A stretch of 64,000 bases of DNA from Mycobacterium sp. 852002-10029_SCH5224772 (GCF_001667315.1 NZ_LZHT01000005.1:124001-188000), one strand, 5' to 3'. Counted from the first letter of the stretch, positions 44,100-53,889 are shown. Numbers and translations: made by a program. Notes: a model not told the origin generated them from the sequence alone.

Positions 44100-44906
44100 T
44101 TATGACGGTGGTTCGGGCACAGGCGGATTGGGTTCCGGTGACCGGGGCATGAGCGAGCCCTGCAGGAATGGTGTGAGGATGTCGACGGGCAGGGGGAACA
44201 CCACGGTCGAGTTTTGGTCGGCGCCCAACTCCAAAAGGGTTTGCAGATACCGCAGTTGAAGCGATGCGGGGTTCTTCGACAGGGTCTCGGCGGCCTGGCG
44301 CAGCTCGTCGGATGCCTGTAATTCCCCGCGGGCGTTGATGACTTTGGCGCGGCGTTCGCGTTCGGCTTCGGCCTCGCGTGCCATCGCCCGCTGCATGGAT
44401 TCGGGGATCTCGACATCCTTGATTTCCACCACCCGGACCTCGATACCCCAGGTCCGGGTCTGCGCCTCGATGATGGTCCGAAGATCGCTGTTGAGATCCT
44501 CACGATGGGCCAGCAAGGTATCCAGGTCGGCGCGGCCCAGCAGCGAACGCAATGTGGTCTGGGCGATCTGAGAAGTGGCCACGGCGTAGTTCTCCACGGC
44601 GAGGATCGCTTTGAGCGGATCGACCACCTGGAACATCACCACCGCGTTGACCCGGGCCGGCACGTTGTCGCGGGTGATCACTTCCTGGGGTGGGATGGTC
44701 AACGTCACCACCCGCTGGTCGACCCGAATCATCTTGTCTATCAGCGGAATCAAGCACCGCAGCCCCGGCTGGTACAGCGGGCGGGCATGGCCCATCCGGA
44801 ACACCACACCGCGCTCGTACTCGCGCACCACAGCCAGCGAGGCGAGTGCCAGCACAACCAGCAGCACCGCTACCGTCCCCCCGACGACAAGCAGCAGCGT
44901 GATCAC
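44100..44906 (-). CDS. SPFH/band-7 membrane protein (slipin/stomatin type)
   Basis: 268 residues from GTG 44906, overlapping the stop of the upstream gene as GTGA. One N-terminal helix (ITLLLVVGGTVAVLLVVLALASLAVV), then the SPFH domain REYERGVVFRMGHARPLYQPGLRCLIPLIDKMIRVDQRVVTL through VEIKDVEIPESMQRAMAREAEAERERRAKVINARGE. It forms membrane-bound oligomeric scaffolds that control local protease or lipid environment. Third gene of the norB operon, so it may support assembly of the NO reductase (inference). Confidence 0.88.
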   Translation of the reverse strand: MITLLLVVGGTVAVLLVVLALASLAVVREYERGVVFRMGHARPLYQPGLRCLIPLIDKMIRVDQRVVTLTIPPQEVITRDNVPARVNAVVMFQVVDPLKAILAVENYAVATSQIAQTTLRSLLGRADLDTLLAHREDLNSDLRTIIEAQTRTWGIEVRVVEIKDVEIPESMQRAMAREAEAERERRAKVINARGELQASDELRQAAETLSKNPASLQLRYLQTLLELGADQNSTVVFPLPVDILTPFLQGSLMPRSPEPNPPVPEPPS

Positions 44907-45529
44907 GGTGCGGTGTCCTTCTCCGATCGGTTTGCGCCCCATCGGGTCGAGTAGCGGTCGACCGCGATTGCCACCTGGTCTTCCATGCCGGTGCGGTGCG
45001 GCAGGTGTTCGGGAGGGTTGGACGGGGTTCGCCGCAAATGACCGGCCAGCGGCAGCCCCGCGGCCAGCACGACGGCTATGACGCCGATCAGTACCAGCAG
45101 GTCGGCGGGCGAGTGCAGCCGGGCGAGCATGACGAGCGGCATCACCACCCCCAAAGTGGCCACGCAGCAGGCGATACCGCGGTGGAAACGCCCGGCTTCG
45201 GAATGCGGCCAGGGGTCGATCTCGCGGCTGATCTCGCGACCGTGCTCTGAGGTCGTACAGGTCGATTTGACCGGGCAGCTGTTGCACACGCTCGGCTTTG
45301 CCCGATAACGCATCACCCGGTGCTTCGGATCGAAAGAACTCGGCCACAGCCAGTGATCCTCGGGGCACACCCACGCGTCATGGTCGGCGTGGTAACGGAA
45401 TTGGCCGCTACGCCACTGCGCAGCGCGCCGCGACACGCCCCGCGCCATCATGTCGACACCCCAGGCGGCGGCCACCAGTGCCAGTGCATACCCGGCAACC
45501 AGCCATGCCGCGGCGGTAGGGGATGCCAT
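44903..45529 (-). CDS. Membrane protein with a transposase-derived-looking zinc-ribbon, norB operon
   Basis: 208 residues from ATG 45529, 2 bp after the norB stop. One helix near the start (AWLVAGYALALVAAAWGVDMM), then a Cys-rich loop FRYHADHDAWVCPEDHWLWP and YRAKPSVCNSCPVKSTCTTSEHGREISREID, then two more helices (GIACCVATLGVVMPLVMLARL, LLVLIGVIAVVLAAGLPLAG). The CP...CxxCPxxxxC pattern resembles the zinc ribbon at the end of DDE transposases. Here it is embedded in a membrane protein and no transposase core is present. Metal- or cluster-binding accessory of the NO reductase is a guess. Confidence 0.7.
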   Translation of the reverse strand: MASPTAAAWLVAGYALALVAAAWGVDMMARGVSRRAAQWRSGQFRYHADHDAWVCPEDHWLWPSSFDPKHRVMRYRAKPSVCNSCPVKSTCTTSEHGREISREIDPWPHSEAGRFHRGIACCVATLGVVMPLVMLARLHSPADLLVLIGVIAVVLAAGLPLAGHLRRTPSNPPEHLPHRTGMEDQVAIAVDRYSTRWGANRSEKDTAP

Positions 45530-45531
45530 TG

Positions 45532-47856
45532 TCAACCTTTCTGCGACGCAGCGGGAACCGGGTGGAGTTCGGTGTAGAGCGGGTGTTCGAGCAGTTCGTC
45601 GCTGGCCGGCGCGCGCCGGACGTTGCGTATCGCTGTCCACGCGATCCAGACGAACGGGACGACACCGCCGAGGATGAAGACGAAATCACCGGGCAGCCGC
45701 AGCCATTCGATCAGCGAGTTGCCGGGTCGGGTGAGGTAGCCCAGCGAACGCGCCTCGAAGTATCCCGTGCTCACGGAGTGGTACAGCTGCAACACCCCCA
45801 GCGGCAGCAGGGTGGCGAACACCATCCATGCCAGCCCGATGTTCATGCACCAGAAGGACAATCGTGCCCACTTTTCCGGCCACTTGGCGGAGGGGATCGC
45901 GTACCGGAAGGCGAACATCGCCAGCCCGACGGCGAGCATGCCGTAAACGCCCATCATCGCTCCGTGGGCATGATTGGCGGTCAGCGCGGTGCCGATCTGG
46001 TAGTAGGACACGATGGGCAGGTTGATCAGGAACCCGAAGATGCCTGCTCCCAAGAAGTTCCAGAACCCGACCGCCACCAGGAACATGACCGCCCAGCGGT
46101 GCGGGAACGGTGTTTCGTGGCTTTGTTGGCGAGACCCGAGCTGAAGGAAAGCCCACGCCTCGACGGTCAGGAAGGTCAGCGGGATCACTTCGGCGGCCGA
46201 GAAGAACGCGCCCAGCGCCATGTGTTCGACGGGGGTGCCGGAGAAATACAAGTGGTGCATCGTGCCGATGACGCCGCCGGCGGAGTACAGGATGATGTCG
46301 AGGAAGATCACTCCTAGTGCGATGCGCTCGCGTACCACTCCGAGCAGGACGAAGATGTAGGCGACCATCACGGTGGTGAACAACTCGAGGAAGTCCTCCA
46401 CCCACAGGTGGACCACCCAGAACCGCCAGAAGTCGGCGACTGAGTAGTGGGTGTCGTGGCCGGCCAACAGGCCCACGGCGTAGAAGGCGGGGATCGCCAG
46501 CCCGGTGAAGAAAAACATCCATGGCAGGTTCATCTTCGACGTGCCTTTGAGCTTGCCGCGGATGCCGCGCCAGATGATCGCAATCCACAGGAACAGGCCG
46601 GCGGTCAGCAGGATCTGCCACAGCCGCGGCAGGTCGAGAAATTCCCATTGCTGGGAGAACAGACCACCCGCGGGGATCACCCCATAGATCGAGAGGGCCT
46701 CGCAAATCAGGGAGCCGCCCACCACCACGACCAGCGCGCCGAGCAGGGCGTACACCAGCCAACTCTGCCGCCGCGGTTCCCGTCGGCTGATGAAGGGCAC
46801 CAGGAAGATCCCGCCTGCCAAAAACGCGGCCGCGGTCCAAAACAAGGACAACTGCACATGCCAGGTGCGGGCGAGGTTGAAGGGCAACAGCTTGGCCAGG
46901 TCCAGCCCGTAAAACGCCGACAGGTCGGCGCGGTAGTGCTCGACGGCGCCACCCATCAGGGTTTGCGCCAAAAACAGCACCGAGACCACCGCGAAGATCC
47001 AGATCGCGGCGCGCTGCGAGGCGGTCAGTCCCACCTCGCCGGGTTGACGGAACGACAATGTGGGCGCCTCGGCGCTGTGCCACCCGATCTTTTGGCTCCA
47101 CCGGCCGTACACGGCGAACATGATTCCGGTCCCGCCCAGCAGGGTGACCAAAGACAGCACCGACCACACCACGATCGATGCGGTGGGCCCATTGTCGACC
47201 CGCGGTTCAGCCGGCCAGTTGTTGGTGTAACTGTAGCTGTGGCCGGGCCGCTCGGCTGCGGACGCCCACGCTGTCCACGCGAAAAACGCTGTGAGATCAC
47301 GGATGTCGGCCTTGCTGGTGATCATCCGCGGCAGTAATCCGTACTTGGTGGAGTTCTCGCCAAAATATTCCGCGTAATGCTGCTGGATGTGATCGAACGC
47401 GACCGCCTGCTTATCGGTGAACACCAACGTCTTGCTGTCGGCCTTGTAACGGTTGGTGCGAAACTCGGCCACCACCCGCTCCTTTGCGTCGGCCGCTCCC
47501 TGCGCCCGCCATTGCGCGGCCACATCGTTGGTGGACATGCGCAGATATTCCGCGGTGTAATCGGGTCCGAGGTAGGCGCCGTGCCCGAGCACCGAGCCGT
47601 ACTGCATCAGGCCGCGCGCCTGATAAAGCTCTTGGCCGCGGGTGATCTGAGCGCCGGTGAACAGAACCTCGCCCGACTCACTAACCACGTTGGCCGGCAA
47701 CGGCATTGAGGCGGTGTAGGTCCGGTACACGAGGATTCCCATCACCAAGAACCCGAAGATCATCACGAGGGCCACACCCTGAGCCCAGCCCTTGCCGATC
47801 AACGACGTAGCGGGTGCTCGCGTTGCGGTTTGTGACGGTGCTGATCGGATTGCCAT
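45532..47856 (-). CDS. norB: Quinol-dependent nitric oxide reductase (qNor)
   Basis: 774 residues. N-terminal extension with soluble domain (residues about 50-220) typical of single-subunit quinol NO reductases, then 12 or more helices. Metal sites are RTWHVQLSLFWTAAAF (low-spin heme His), VVHLWVEDFLELFTTVMVAY (FeB His plus the Glu of NO reductases), IGTMHHLYFSG (two FeB His) and LTANHAHGAMMGVYGML (heme b His pair). It reduces 2 NO to N2O using menaquinol or ubiquinol. First gene of the norB-zinc ribbon-SPFH operon, behind operator site 5. Confidence 0.93.
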   Translation of the reverse strand: MAIRSAPSQTATRAPATSLIGKGWAQGVALVMIFGFLVMGILVYRTYTASMPLPANVVSESGEVLFTGAQITRGQELYQARGLMQYGSVLGHGAYLGPDYTAEYLRMSTNDVAAQWRAQGAADAKERVVAEFRTNRYKADSKTLVFTDKQAVAFDHIQQHYAEYFGENSTKYGLLPRMITSKADIRDLTAFFAWTAWASAAERPGHSYSYTNNWPAEPRVDNGPTASIVVWSVLSLVTLLGGTGIMFAVYGRWSQKIGWHSAEAPTLSFRQPGEVGLTASQRAAIWIFAVVSVLFLAQTLMGGAVEHYRADLSAFYGLDLAKLLPFNLARTWHVQLSLFWTAAAFLAGGIFLVPFISRREPRRQSWLVYALLGALVVVVGGSLICEALSIYGVIPAGGLFSQQWEFLDLPRLWQILLTAGLFLWIAIIWRGIRGKLKGTSKMNLPWMFFFTGLAIPAFYAVGLLAGHDTHYSVADFWRFWVVHLWVEDFLELFTTVMVAYIFVLLGVVRERIALGVIFLDIILYSAGGVIGTMHHLYFSGTPVEHMALGAFFSAAEVIPLTFLTVEAWAFLQLGSRQQSHETPFPHRWAVMFLVAVGFWNFLGAGIFGFLINLPIVSYYQIGTALTANHAHGAMMGVYGMLAVGLAMFAFRYAIPSAKWPEKWARLSFWCMNIGLAWMVFATLLPLGVLQLYHSVSTGYFEARSLGYLTRPGNSLIEWLRLPGDFVFILGGVVPFVWIAWTAIRNVRRAPASDELLEHPLYTELHPVPAASQKG

Positions 47857-47906
47857 GTGCCGGTGCGCTCCTCGGGCTGGATGAAGGCGGGATACGTGTC
47901 CGGGTA

Positions 47907-47930
47907 ATTACACAATGGCGATTGTAGAAA
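47907..47930 (-). promoter_or_regulatory. Repeated operator, site 5 (norB)
   Basis: ATTACACAA, spacer tggcga, TTGTAGAAA, centred about 62 bp before the norB start. Its right half matches site 4 exactly. About 57 bp further upstream AGTCCCGA (47987-47994) resembles a DosR right half-site, but its left half is poor. Confidence 0.75.
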
Positions 47931-48061
47931 TTCACTATGAGCTCCATCACGCCATTGGCCCGGGGACCGGATGACCCGTTGTGGTCAGTCCCGATCGGCG
48001 GGATGGAAGGTCCGAGATGATCAGGGCGTGCCGAAGGGGGCGGGCAACCTCAGATAGCTGA

Positions 48062-48547
48062 TCACCGCGCGCGTTTGGTGCCGGCCTGCTGGCAAACCCA
48101 CCCATCGGGTATGCGGCCCGTCACGACGAACCGGGTCAGCTGGGCACTCGTTGGCGCCGGCAAATCGTAATCGGCGTGCAGATAAACGACCGGCTCCTCA
48201 CTGAAGTCGTGCTCGTGAAGCTGGCTGAGCAGGTGGTTGCATGTGTTCTCGAGGCGCGGACCGCCCGTTCGGTCGGCAAGCAGCCGCGTCAACGTCTCCA
48301 TCGTCCGCCACAGCTGACCGTGTTCCCGCATCTTCACGAAGACAGGCATCATGATCCCGGCCTTCCGAATCGGCGGGAACAAGAAAATCTCCTCCAGGTA
48401 GATGTGCCGACGCAGCGCATCCATTGTCGCCCTCAGCAGCTCGGGTTGCCGGTCGCCGCCATCGAGCTTTTCGATGAAACATCCGATCGCAGCGCCTATT
48501 TCGCGGTGCTGCCGCATGAGTTCGGCGGATAACACCCGGTCGGACAT
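48062..48547 (-). CDS. Hemerythrin (HHE) domain protein (paralogue)
   Basis: 161 residues from ATG 48547 with GAGGAGC upstream. Di-iron motifs are MRQHREIGAAIGCF, RRHIYLEEIFLFPPI, KMREHGQLWRTM and LHEHDFSEEPVVYLHADY. It is clearly paralogous to the protein at 26500 through the whole length, including the C-terminal RIPDGWVCQQA. O2/NO-binding or NO-responsive function is likely. Unlike that copy it has no repeated operator upstream and stands alone behind norB's promoter region, transcribed in the same direction but before it. Confidence 0.87.
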   Translation of the reverse strand: MSDRVLSAELMRQHREIGAAIGCFIEKLDGGDRQPELLRATMDALRRHIYLEEIFLFPPIRKAGIMMPVFVKMREHGQLWRTMETLTRLLADRTGGPRLENTCNHLLSQLHEHDFSEEPVVYLHADYDLPAPTSAQLTRFVVTGRIPDGWVCQQAGTKRAR

Positions 48548-48606
48548 CACATGCTCCTCTACGTCGGTTTGCAGATCGGGGAGGTCGGCCTGATAGGAGG
48601 CAGTGG

Positions 48607-48861
48607 TCAAGTCGGTGGCTTTGCCGGCGACGAAGCGAGGTTTGGCTCCCGTTGCCCGACGGCAAGGCCCCGCTGTATTCCTCCGATGAGCTGCCTCCTC
48701 TGGCCAGGGCTGCCGGCCGGAGCGGTCTGCGCGCAGGTGCAGCTGAGGCTGCCGAAGGGACCGGGGTTGCCGTCGCCCGGATTCGGATCGGCGCCGGCCG
48801 GCGCCGGCGTGGATGCCAACAAGGCCACGATGGCGGTAGCGCATGTCAAAGCTTTTGTCAT
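48607..48861 (-). CDS. Small secreted protein
   Basis: 84 residues from ATG 48861: signal peptide MTKALTCATAIVALLASTPA with cleavage likely after PAGA, then DPNPGDGNPGPFGSLSCTCA and an Arg/Gln-rich end. Two Cys close together (CTC). Mature size about 60 residues. The ATG at 48921-48919 (MATPEPHRS) is an alternative start giving a 20-residue longer N-terminus. The DPxPGDxNPGPFxSLSC form recurs in small exported mycobacterial proteins of unknown role. Confidence 0.6.
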   Translation of the reverse strand: MTKALTCATAIVALLASTPAPAGADPNPGDGNPGPFGSLSCTCAQTAPAGSPGQRRQLIGGIQRGLAVGQREPNLASSPAKPPT

Positions 48862-48991
48862 GAACGCCAGCGACTTTCGGCTCGGCAGCCTGTGCGTAGA
48901 CCGGTGCGGTTCGGGTGTGGCCATTGCGGTTTTATTCGGAGTCGAGGGGCTTGCGCCTCCTCCCATACGGCCTGCGGTCGGAGTCGGCGCA

Positions 48992-50383
48992 TCACCCGGC
49001 CACCGGCGAATGCGGAATGAGCGAGACGCGCAGGCCGACGCGCTGAACCGCGCCCTCGGATTCGCGCCCGACCATGCCGCCCAAGGGCAGCTTGGACACG
49101 GTCGGGCCGGGGGTCGGCGCCGCGGCCCATCCGCCCGGCATGGTGCTGGAATGCAGGGCCTGCAGCGGCGTGACCGACGAAACGGTGGCGGCCCAACTCG
49201 GCGGCACGGACAAGGTGCTGAGTGAGCTGGCTTGGCCGACGCCCGCCGCAATTCCATGGCCCAGTCCTGCGACCGGCGGTAGGTTTCCCAAACCCGCTGC
49301 GGCACCCAAGCCGCTGATGCCCCCCACGCCGCCGGCGCCCTCGGCCCCCAAAATGGAGTCGGCGCCCGCGTAGTCCAGCGCCAATCCCTGGTAGTCCAGG
49401 CCGAGCCCCTGGTAATCAAGATCGAGGCCGTAGAGGTCGATGCCGATGCCGCCGGTGTCGGCGATCAGGCCGGCGCCGTCGGCGCCGAACCCGGCCGCCT
49501 CTCCGGCCAGCGCGCCCGTCCCACCGTCCAGTGCAGGTGCGGCGGCGAGCGTCGAGGCCAGTCCCGTCGCGGCGCCCGCACCCGTGCTCGCGCTCTTTGT
49601 CGCACCCTTGCCGGACGCATTGGTCAGACCCGACAGCGCGCTGAGCGGGGCGGTGGCCCCCGAAGACCCCAGCGAGGCCCCTGTGCCCATTGCCGCCTGT
49701 GACAGCCCGGGGCTCGAGGGCGAACCGGGTGTCGAAAGGCCTTGCAGGGTCTGCGGCACCGAGGAGGCCCACTGCGTCGCCGTTGCGTGTGCGGTGCTGC
49801 CGGACTGGAGCGCCGCGTGGGTGACGGCGCCGAGGTGGCCGGCGACGGCGGTCGGGGTGGCTGTTTGCGGCGGCGGCGCCGCCACGGGCGAAAGCGCCGA
49901 GGCCGACGCCGAACTGGCGGCGTAGCCGTACATCGCGGTTGCGTCTTGCGCCCACATCTCGCTGTACTCGGCCTCGGTGGCCATGATCGCCGGCGTGTTC
50001 TGCCCGAAGATGTTGGTCTGGATCAACGCCAGGAGCCGAACGCGGTTGGCCGCGACCAGCGGAGGGGGAACCGTCATCGCGAACGCGGTCTCGAAGGCTG
50101 CCGCGGCGGCCGTGGCCTGCGTGGCAGCCTGCTGGCATTGCTCGGCGGTCGCCGTCATCCACGCGATGTAGGGCATGATCGCGGCCGCCATCGACATCGA
50201 CGCCGGCCCCGACCAGGACTCGTCGGTGAGGCTGGCGATCACGCTTTGGTAGCTGCCGGCGGCGTCAGTCAGCTCGGCGGCCAGCGTCTCCCATCCCGCC
50301 GCGGCGCCCAGCAAGGTCGCGGGGCCGGGCCCCAAGTACATCCGACCAGAGTTGATCTCTGGTGGTAACGCGCCAAAATCCAT
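48992..50383 (-). CDS. PPE family protein (PPE-SVP subgroup)
   Basis: 463 residues from [20 protein letters not shown], the canonical PPE start, with [21 protein letters not shown] (WxG region) in the N-terminal 180-residue helical domain. The Gly/Ala-rich C-terminal part has [14 protein letters not shown] (SVP motif) and short tandem [18 protein letters not shown] repeats near residues 355-375. PPE proteins are exported by ESX type VII systems, usually with a PE partner. None is next to it here. Host-interaction or outer-membrane role is unknown. Confidence 0.93.
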   Translation of the reverse strand: MDFGALPPEINSGRMYLGPGPATLLGAAAGWETLAAELTDAAGSYQSVIASLTDESWSGPASMSMAAAIMPYIAWMTATAEQCQQAATQATAAAAAFETAFAMTVPPPLVAANRVRLLALIQTNIFGQNTPAIMATEAEYSEMWAQDATAMYGYAASSASASALSPVAAPPPQTATPTAVAGHLGAVTHAALQSGSTAHATATQWASSVPQTLQGLSTPGSPSSPGLSQAAMGTGASLGSSGATAPLSALSGLTNASGKGATKSASTGAGAATGLASTLAAAPALDGGTGALAGEAAGFGADGAGLIADTGGIGIDLYGLDLDYQGLGLDYQGLALDYAGADSILGAEGAGGVGGISGLGAAAGLGNLPPVAGLGHGIAAGVGQASSLSTLSVPPSWAATVSSVTPLQALHSSTMPGGWAAAPTPGPTVSKLPLGGMVGRESEGAVQRVGLRVSLIPHSPVAG

Positions 50384-50724
50384 GCCTATCCCTGTCCCTT
50401 GTTGAGTTCTGGCGGACCATGCCGCGGCGGGTCGCACCCGACATCTGGTCTGCGGTCGAATGGTGATGAAAAGCTCAGGTCCCCAACGGATCACGCGAAG
50501 CGGCTCGGTGAACCTGCACGCCCGGCGGACCTAGGTTTGACCTCGTAATTTCCGTGGAATTGGCACACCGGTTTCCCGGCAGCGCCGGGTGCGATAGCCA
50601 AAATGCATCGCTGAAACAGCCGAGACAAGCCGATCAGCGGATGCTGAGGGCGCCGGAGCTAATAGCGGCTAGCGTCTGCCCGGGCGCGCAATGGTGTAGT
50701 ACGCCGATGAGCTGACGTGCCCGA
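50384..50724. other. Gap upstream of the PPE gene
   Basis: These 341 bp hold no recognised gene, repeat or operator. A plus-strand frame overlapping its left part belongs to the shadow of the PPE gene. The PPE leader (50384-50520) probably contains its promoter, but no clear -10 box stands out. Confidence 0.5.
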
Positions 50725-51153
50725 TCAGCAACGAGCGACGCAGAATTGAATCAAGAGATTTTGCCCCATAGGGCTGGACGCCAGCGCGCGCACCGGCGTA
50801 TCGACGCGCTGCTGCGACCAGATTATCCCGAGGGTGGGCGGTGTCGACGAGCCGGACTGCCGCGGCGTGGAAAGGGCGAAAGTGCTTCCACGATTCCGCT
50901 TTAACGCGGCGCTCTTGAACGCGTTGTCATCGTTGACGGTGGAGCCGACGCCGAGGCGACGTACCGGAACCGATTCGTGGTCCGGGTGCATCGGGTTGGA
51001 AAGCGGGTTGGCTGAGGCGGCCGCCACCTCCGGTGGCGAGGCGTTGGCGGCCGTTTCGGCTCGCAAAGCCCCGCAGCCAAGTACAGCTGCGACAAGGGCC
51101 AGCGCAGCAACGATGGCCAACAGAGATTGTGGTCGCGACCACCGTGAAAACAT
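50725..51153 (-). CDS. Secreted or lipid-anchored protein of unknown function
   Basis: 142 residues from ATG 51153 with GGAGTTGG upstream (the frame is open to 51183). N-terminal helix PQSLLAIVAALALVAAVLGCGALRAETAA is a signal peptide; VLGC is a possible but non-ideal lipobox. The rest is low in structure (SPPEVAAASANPLSNPMHPD, STPRQSGSSTPPTL). It lies after the membrane protein gene in the same direction with a 136-bp gap. No function can be given. Confidence 0.5.
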   Translation of the reverse strand: MFSRWSRPQSLLAIVAALALVAAVLGCGALRAETAANASPPEVAAASANPLSNPMHPDHESVPVRRLGVGSTVNDDNAFKSAALKRNRGSTFALSTPRQSGSSTPPTLGIIWSQQRVDTPVRALASSPMGQNLLIQFCVARC

Positions 51154-51289
51154 TCCAACTCCGAAATTCACAGTGCCACGCACTTTACCAGCCGCGATAC
51201 GTCACCAGCCAACGCGTCGGGTCAGCAAAGCCAAGGTCGGAATGGTTGATGCGAGGCCGTCTGCCACCTCGAAAACAGGCGAATGTCGT

Positions 51290-52537
51290 TCAGATCATCC
51301 GCGGTCCGCCGAAACCCGGAACGGCGCCGACCGGGATCAGCGCGAGCGCGATGACGAGAAGAATGAACAACCGCACCGTTTTTCGTGAGGGCTGCTGGTC
51401 GATCTCTGGCCGGTGCGCCGCGAAAAGGAGGAAAACGATGGCAACGTCGAACGCCACGATCGTCAGCCAGCGGGTCCAGTCGAAGCCGGTCAGAAAGACC
51501 GGGATCACCAGCAGCAGGCCGGTGGTTACCCAGGCCAGTCGGCCGCGCAGCGCGTCGACGAACGCGCGTAGCGGCACACCCGAAAGTGCGCTGAGGCCCC
51601 ACACCGTCACCGCGGCGGCGCCGGCACCGAAGATCAACGAAACGGTGAGGCCGAGCGCGCCGATGTGGCCGACGGTTCGGATGGCGTCCGCGATTCCGTT
51701 GTCGTAGTTCGGCATCACGTTGCGGCACACCCAGTCGTGGTAATCGGTTTGACTTGGCTGTCCCTCGATCACGTAATGCATCAGCGTCCCCGGCGACGTG
51801 ATCGTGGCAAACGGGTTGGGCACCAAGCGATGCGGTACCGCCGCGCACAATTGAGACGCGATATCGTGGCGACCGAACGCCGCCACGGCGGCCGTGGTGA
51901 GGACACCCGGCAACACGGCCAGGAGCATGCCACGGCGCTGGGCGGTTTCCAGCGCACCGCCGAGGACGACGATTGCCAGCACGGCCCCCACCGCGAACTG
52001 CAGCCCGATCGCCTCGTGCACCAGCGTCAACGCCGCGATGAGGGCGCCGTAGGTGGCGCACCATCGGATCGCGACGGTACGGGAACGTGTGAGCACCAAC
52101 GCCGAGCTGAACACCGCCAGGGCCGCACCGCCGAACAGGTCCGGCCGAGCCGAGAACGCCGCAAACGGGATGCCGAACGGCAACAACGGGATCACCATCG
52201 CGGCCATCAGCCTGCGTTCAGACGGACGGCGAGTGAAGACCACCACGCCGGCCACGGTGGCCAGACCGCACAAATAGACCGCCGTGGACAGCCACCGCAG
52301 GCTGAGCGTGGCCGGGAAGTAGTGGCGTGGGGCCAACCGAACCAGCTCACCGGCGAGCCCGCGGCGGACGAAGCCGTGCGTGTAGTCGGCGGTGTAATAC
52401 GACATCCAGTACACGTCGAGGGGAACGACCTTGATCGCGAACCACAGCACGGCCGTCGCCCAGGCCGCGATTGCGACCGCGATACCGGCGTAGAGGTGCC
52501 GTGCGCGTTGATCGGCCTCGAGGCCCAGGTCCACCAT
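51290..52537 (-). CDS. Polytopic membrane protein (about 10 helices), possibly GT-C-like
   Basis: 415 residues from the ATG at 52537, whose A overlaps the upstream stop. About ten helices. A soluble-looking loop after helix 1 reads YWMSYYTADYTHGFVRRGLAGELVRLAPRHYF, and another reads HYVIEGQPSQTDYHDWVCRN. The overall shape recalls lipid-linked glycosyltransferases of the GT-C type, but no DxD/ExD site is clear, so this is only a suggestion. Last gene of the PapA-permease-acyltransferase run, so it may modify or move the same lipid. Confidence 0.6.
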   Translation of the reverse strand: MVDLGLEADQRARHLYAGIAVAIAAWATAVLWFAIKVVPLDVYWMSYYTADYTHGFVRRGLAGELVRLAPRHYFPATLSLRWLSTAVYLCGLATVAGVVVFTRRPSERRLMAAMVIPLLPFGIPFAAFSARPDLFGGAALAVFSSALVLTRSRTVAIRWCATYGALIAALTLVHEAIGLQFAVGAVLAIVVLGGALETAQRRGMLLAVLPGVLTTAAVAAFGRHDIASQLCAAVPHRLVPNPFATITSPGTLMHYVIEGQPSQTDYHDWVCRNVMPNYDNGIADAIRTVGHIGALGLTVSLIFGAGAAAVTVWGLSALSGVPLRAFVDALRGRLAWVTTGLLLVIPVFLTGFDWTRWLTIVAFDVAIVFLLFAAHRPEIDQQPSRKTVRLFILLVIALALIPVGAVPGFGGPRMI

Positions 52538-53889
52538 CAAATGCGGCCCGAATAGACGGTGGTGGCGGACAGATTCAGGTCGGCCAGCGCGCCGCACACG
52601 AGCTCACGTGTGGCCGGCGTGGCGTCGCCGATGCCGCTCTGGTAGGCGACGACGGTGAGAAATCGGCTGCCGTTGACCGTTCCTGTGCCGCAGAACAATT
52701 GGCCGTGAGCTTGTTCGATGCGCGCCTGGGTGATCCCCTGCTCGGCCAGCCGCATCGAAAACTCGGCCGCCTGGGCACCATCGATGCGGCCGACGGCGGC
52801 ATCGAGGCCGCCAAGGTTGGAGCAACCCACCGGCAGTTGACCGGATGACATCGCGATGCCTTCGGCGCGCCGGACCAGCCACCGCGGCGTGAACGGAATG
52901 AGAGGCAATCCGGCGAGCATCTCGTTGGGTTGTTGTGCCAGGGACGTCAGCAATCTCTTGACATCTGCACGCACGCCGCCGAGGTCGTCAGCCACCGCGC
53001 GGCCATCGACGGTGAGCGTGATCGAGGTCAGCGCGTTGGCGCGGTCGTCATCGATGCTGCGATCGCTGACCGGAAGCACCACCGTCACGGCGTTTCCGTC
53101 GTCGAGCACCCTGCCCATCCGGTGCGCCAGGCGAGCGGCGAACGCGACGAATAGCGCGTTGCTGCTTCCGCTGAGGCTGCGCGCACGCGCATCCCACGCC
53201 GCAGCGTCGGTTTGTATCGTCACAGATCGGGATGCGTTCTGGCCCTGGCCCGTTGGGGCGTGCACCCGAGGTGGCCGCGCCGGCGGCCGAACGTGTCGAT
53301 CCGACGACACCTTGACCAATATCGCCAGAGTCGCGATCAGCGCGCGGATCGCCGCCGGCAGGGCGAGAACGGCGCCGGCCAGGTCTTCACGTATCGCGCG
53401 CCACCGGCCACGTGAATGTGACTGTGGGTAGCCACGATTGTGTCGTTCTCCCTTGACGGCTTCGGTGATGGCCGTCGCCATGGCGAGTCCGTCGACAACG
53501 CAGTGTGACGCCACCACGGTGACCGCCGCCCCACCGTCGTCCAACGGCAGCACGCCGAGGTGAAACGTCGGGCCGTGCTCGGGGTCGACGCGCACCCGCG
53601 CGCGTCTTTCGATCCAGGGGCCGATCTCCCGCCGCGGCTGCCGCGGTTCGCACACGATCTCCGGTGAGCGGGCATCGACTACCCAGCGATGACGCCCGAA
53701 CCGCAGCGGCGAGCGCTCGATCCTTCGTCCCAGCAGGCCGGCACCGAGATTGTCTCTGAAGGACCGCAATTCGTCGATGTTCACGTCGCGGTCATAGATC
53801 CACGTGCACTGCACCGTGCTGCCTTGACCGGTGGCGCGCAGCCGCAGGAAAGCGGCCTGGTCCAACAGCGCCAGCCTCGTCACTAGCAT
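52537..53889 (-). CDS. HxxxDG acyltransferase (WS/DGAT- or condensation-like)
   Basis: 450 residues from ATG 53889, overlapping the permease stop. MLVTRLALLDQAAFLRLRATGQGSTVQC starts the fold. The catalytic motif is VVASHCVVDGLAMATAI (HxxxDG). The C-terminal half has GSSNALFVAFAARLAHRMGRV, VVLPVSDRSIDDDRANALTS and GCSNLGGLDAAVGRIDGAQA. It would transfer an acyl group to a lipid or glycolipid acceptor. It is not a close relative of the TAG synthase at 19083 (no PLWE motif). Partner of the PapA-like protein in the same operon. Confidence 0.75.
   Translation of the reverse strand: MLVTRLALLDQAAFLRLRATGQGSTVQCTWIYDRDVNIDELRSFRDNLGAGLLGRRIERSPLRFGRHRWVVDARSPEIVCEPRQPRREIGPWIERRARVRVDPEHGPTFHLGVLPLDDGGAAVTVVASHCVVDGLAMATAITEAVKGERHNRGYPQSHSRGRWRAIREDLAGAVLALPAAIRALIATLAILVKVSSDRHVRPPARPPRVHAPTGQGQNASRSVTIQTDAAAWDARARSLSGSSNALFVAFAARLAHRMGRVLDDGNAVTVVLPVSDRSIDDDRANALTSITLTVDGRAVADDLGGVRADVKRLLTSLAQQPNEMLAGLPLIPFTPRWLVRRAEGIAMSSGQLPVGCSNLGGLDAAVGRIDGAQAAEFSMRLAEQGITQARIEQAHGQLFCGTGTVNGSRFLTVVAYQSGIGDATPATRELVCGALADLNLSATTVYSGRI

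Noticed and set aside
44903-45529. Possible transposase because of the CxxC-type ribbon
   Set aside because: There is no DDE catalytic core, no terminal repeats and three clear membrane helices; it is a norB-operon membrane protein.
47987-47994. AGTCCCGA upstream of norB as a DosR box
   Set aside because: The left half-site is poor; a single half-site is expected by chance in GC-rich DNA.
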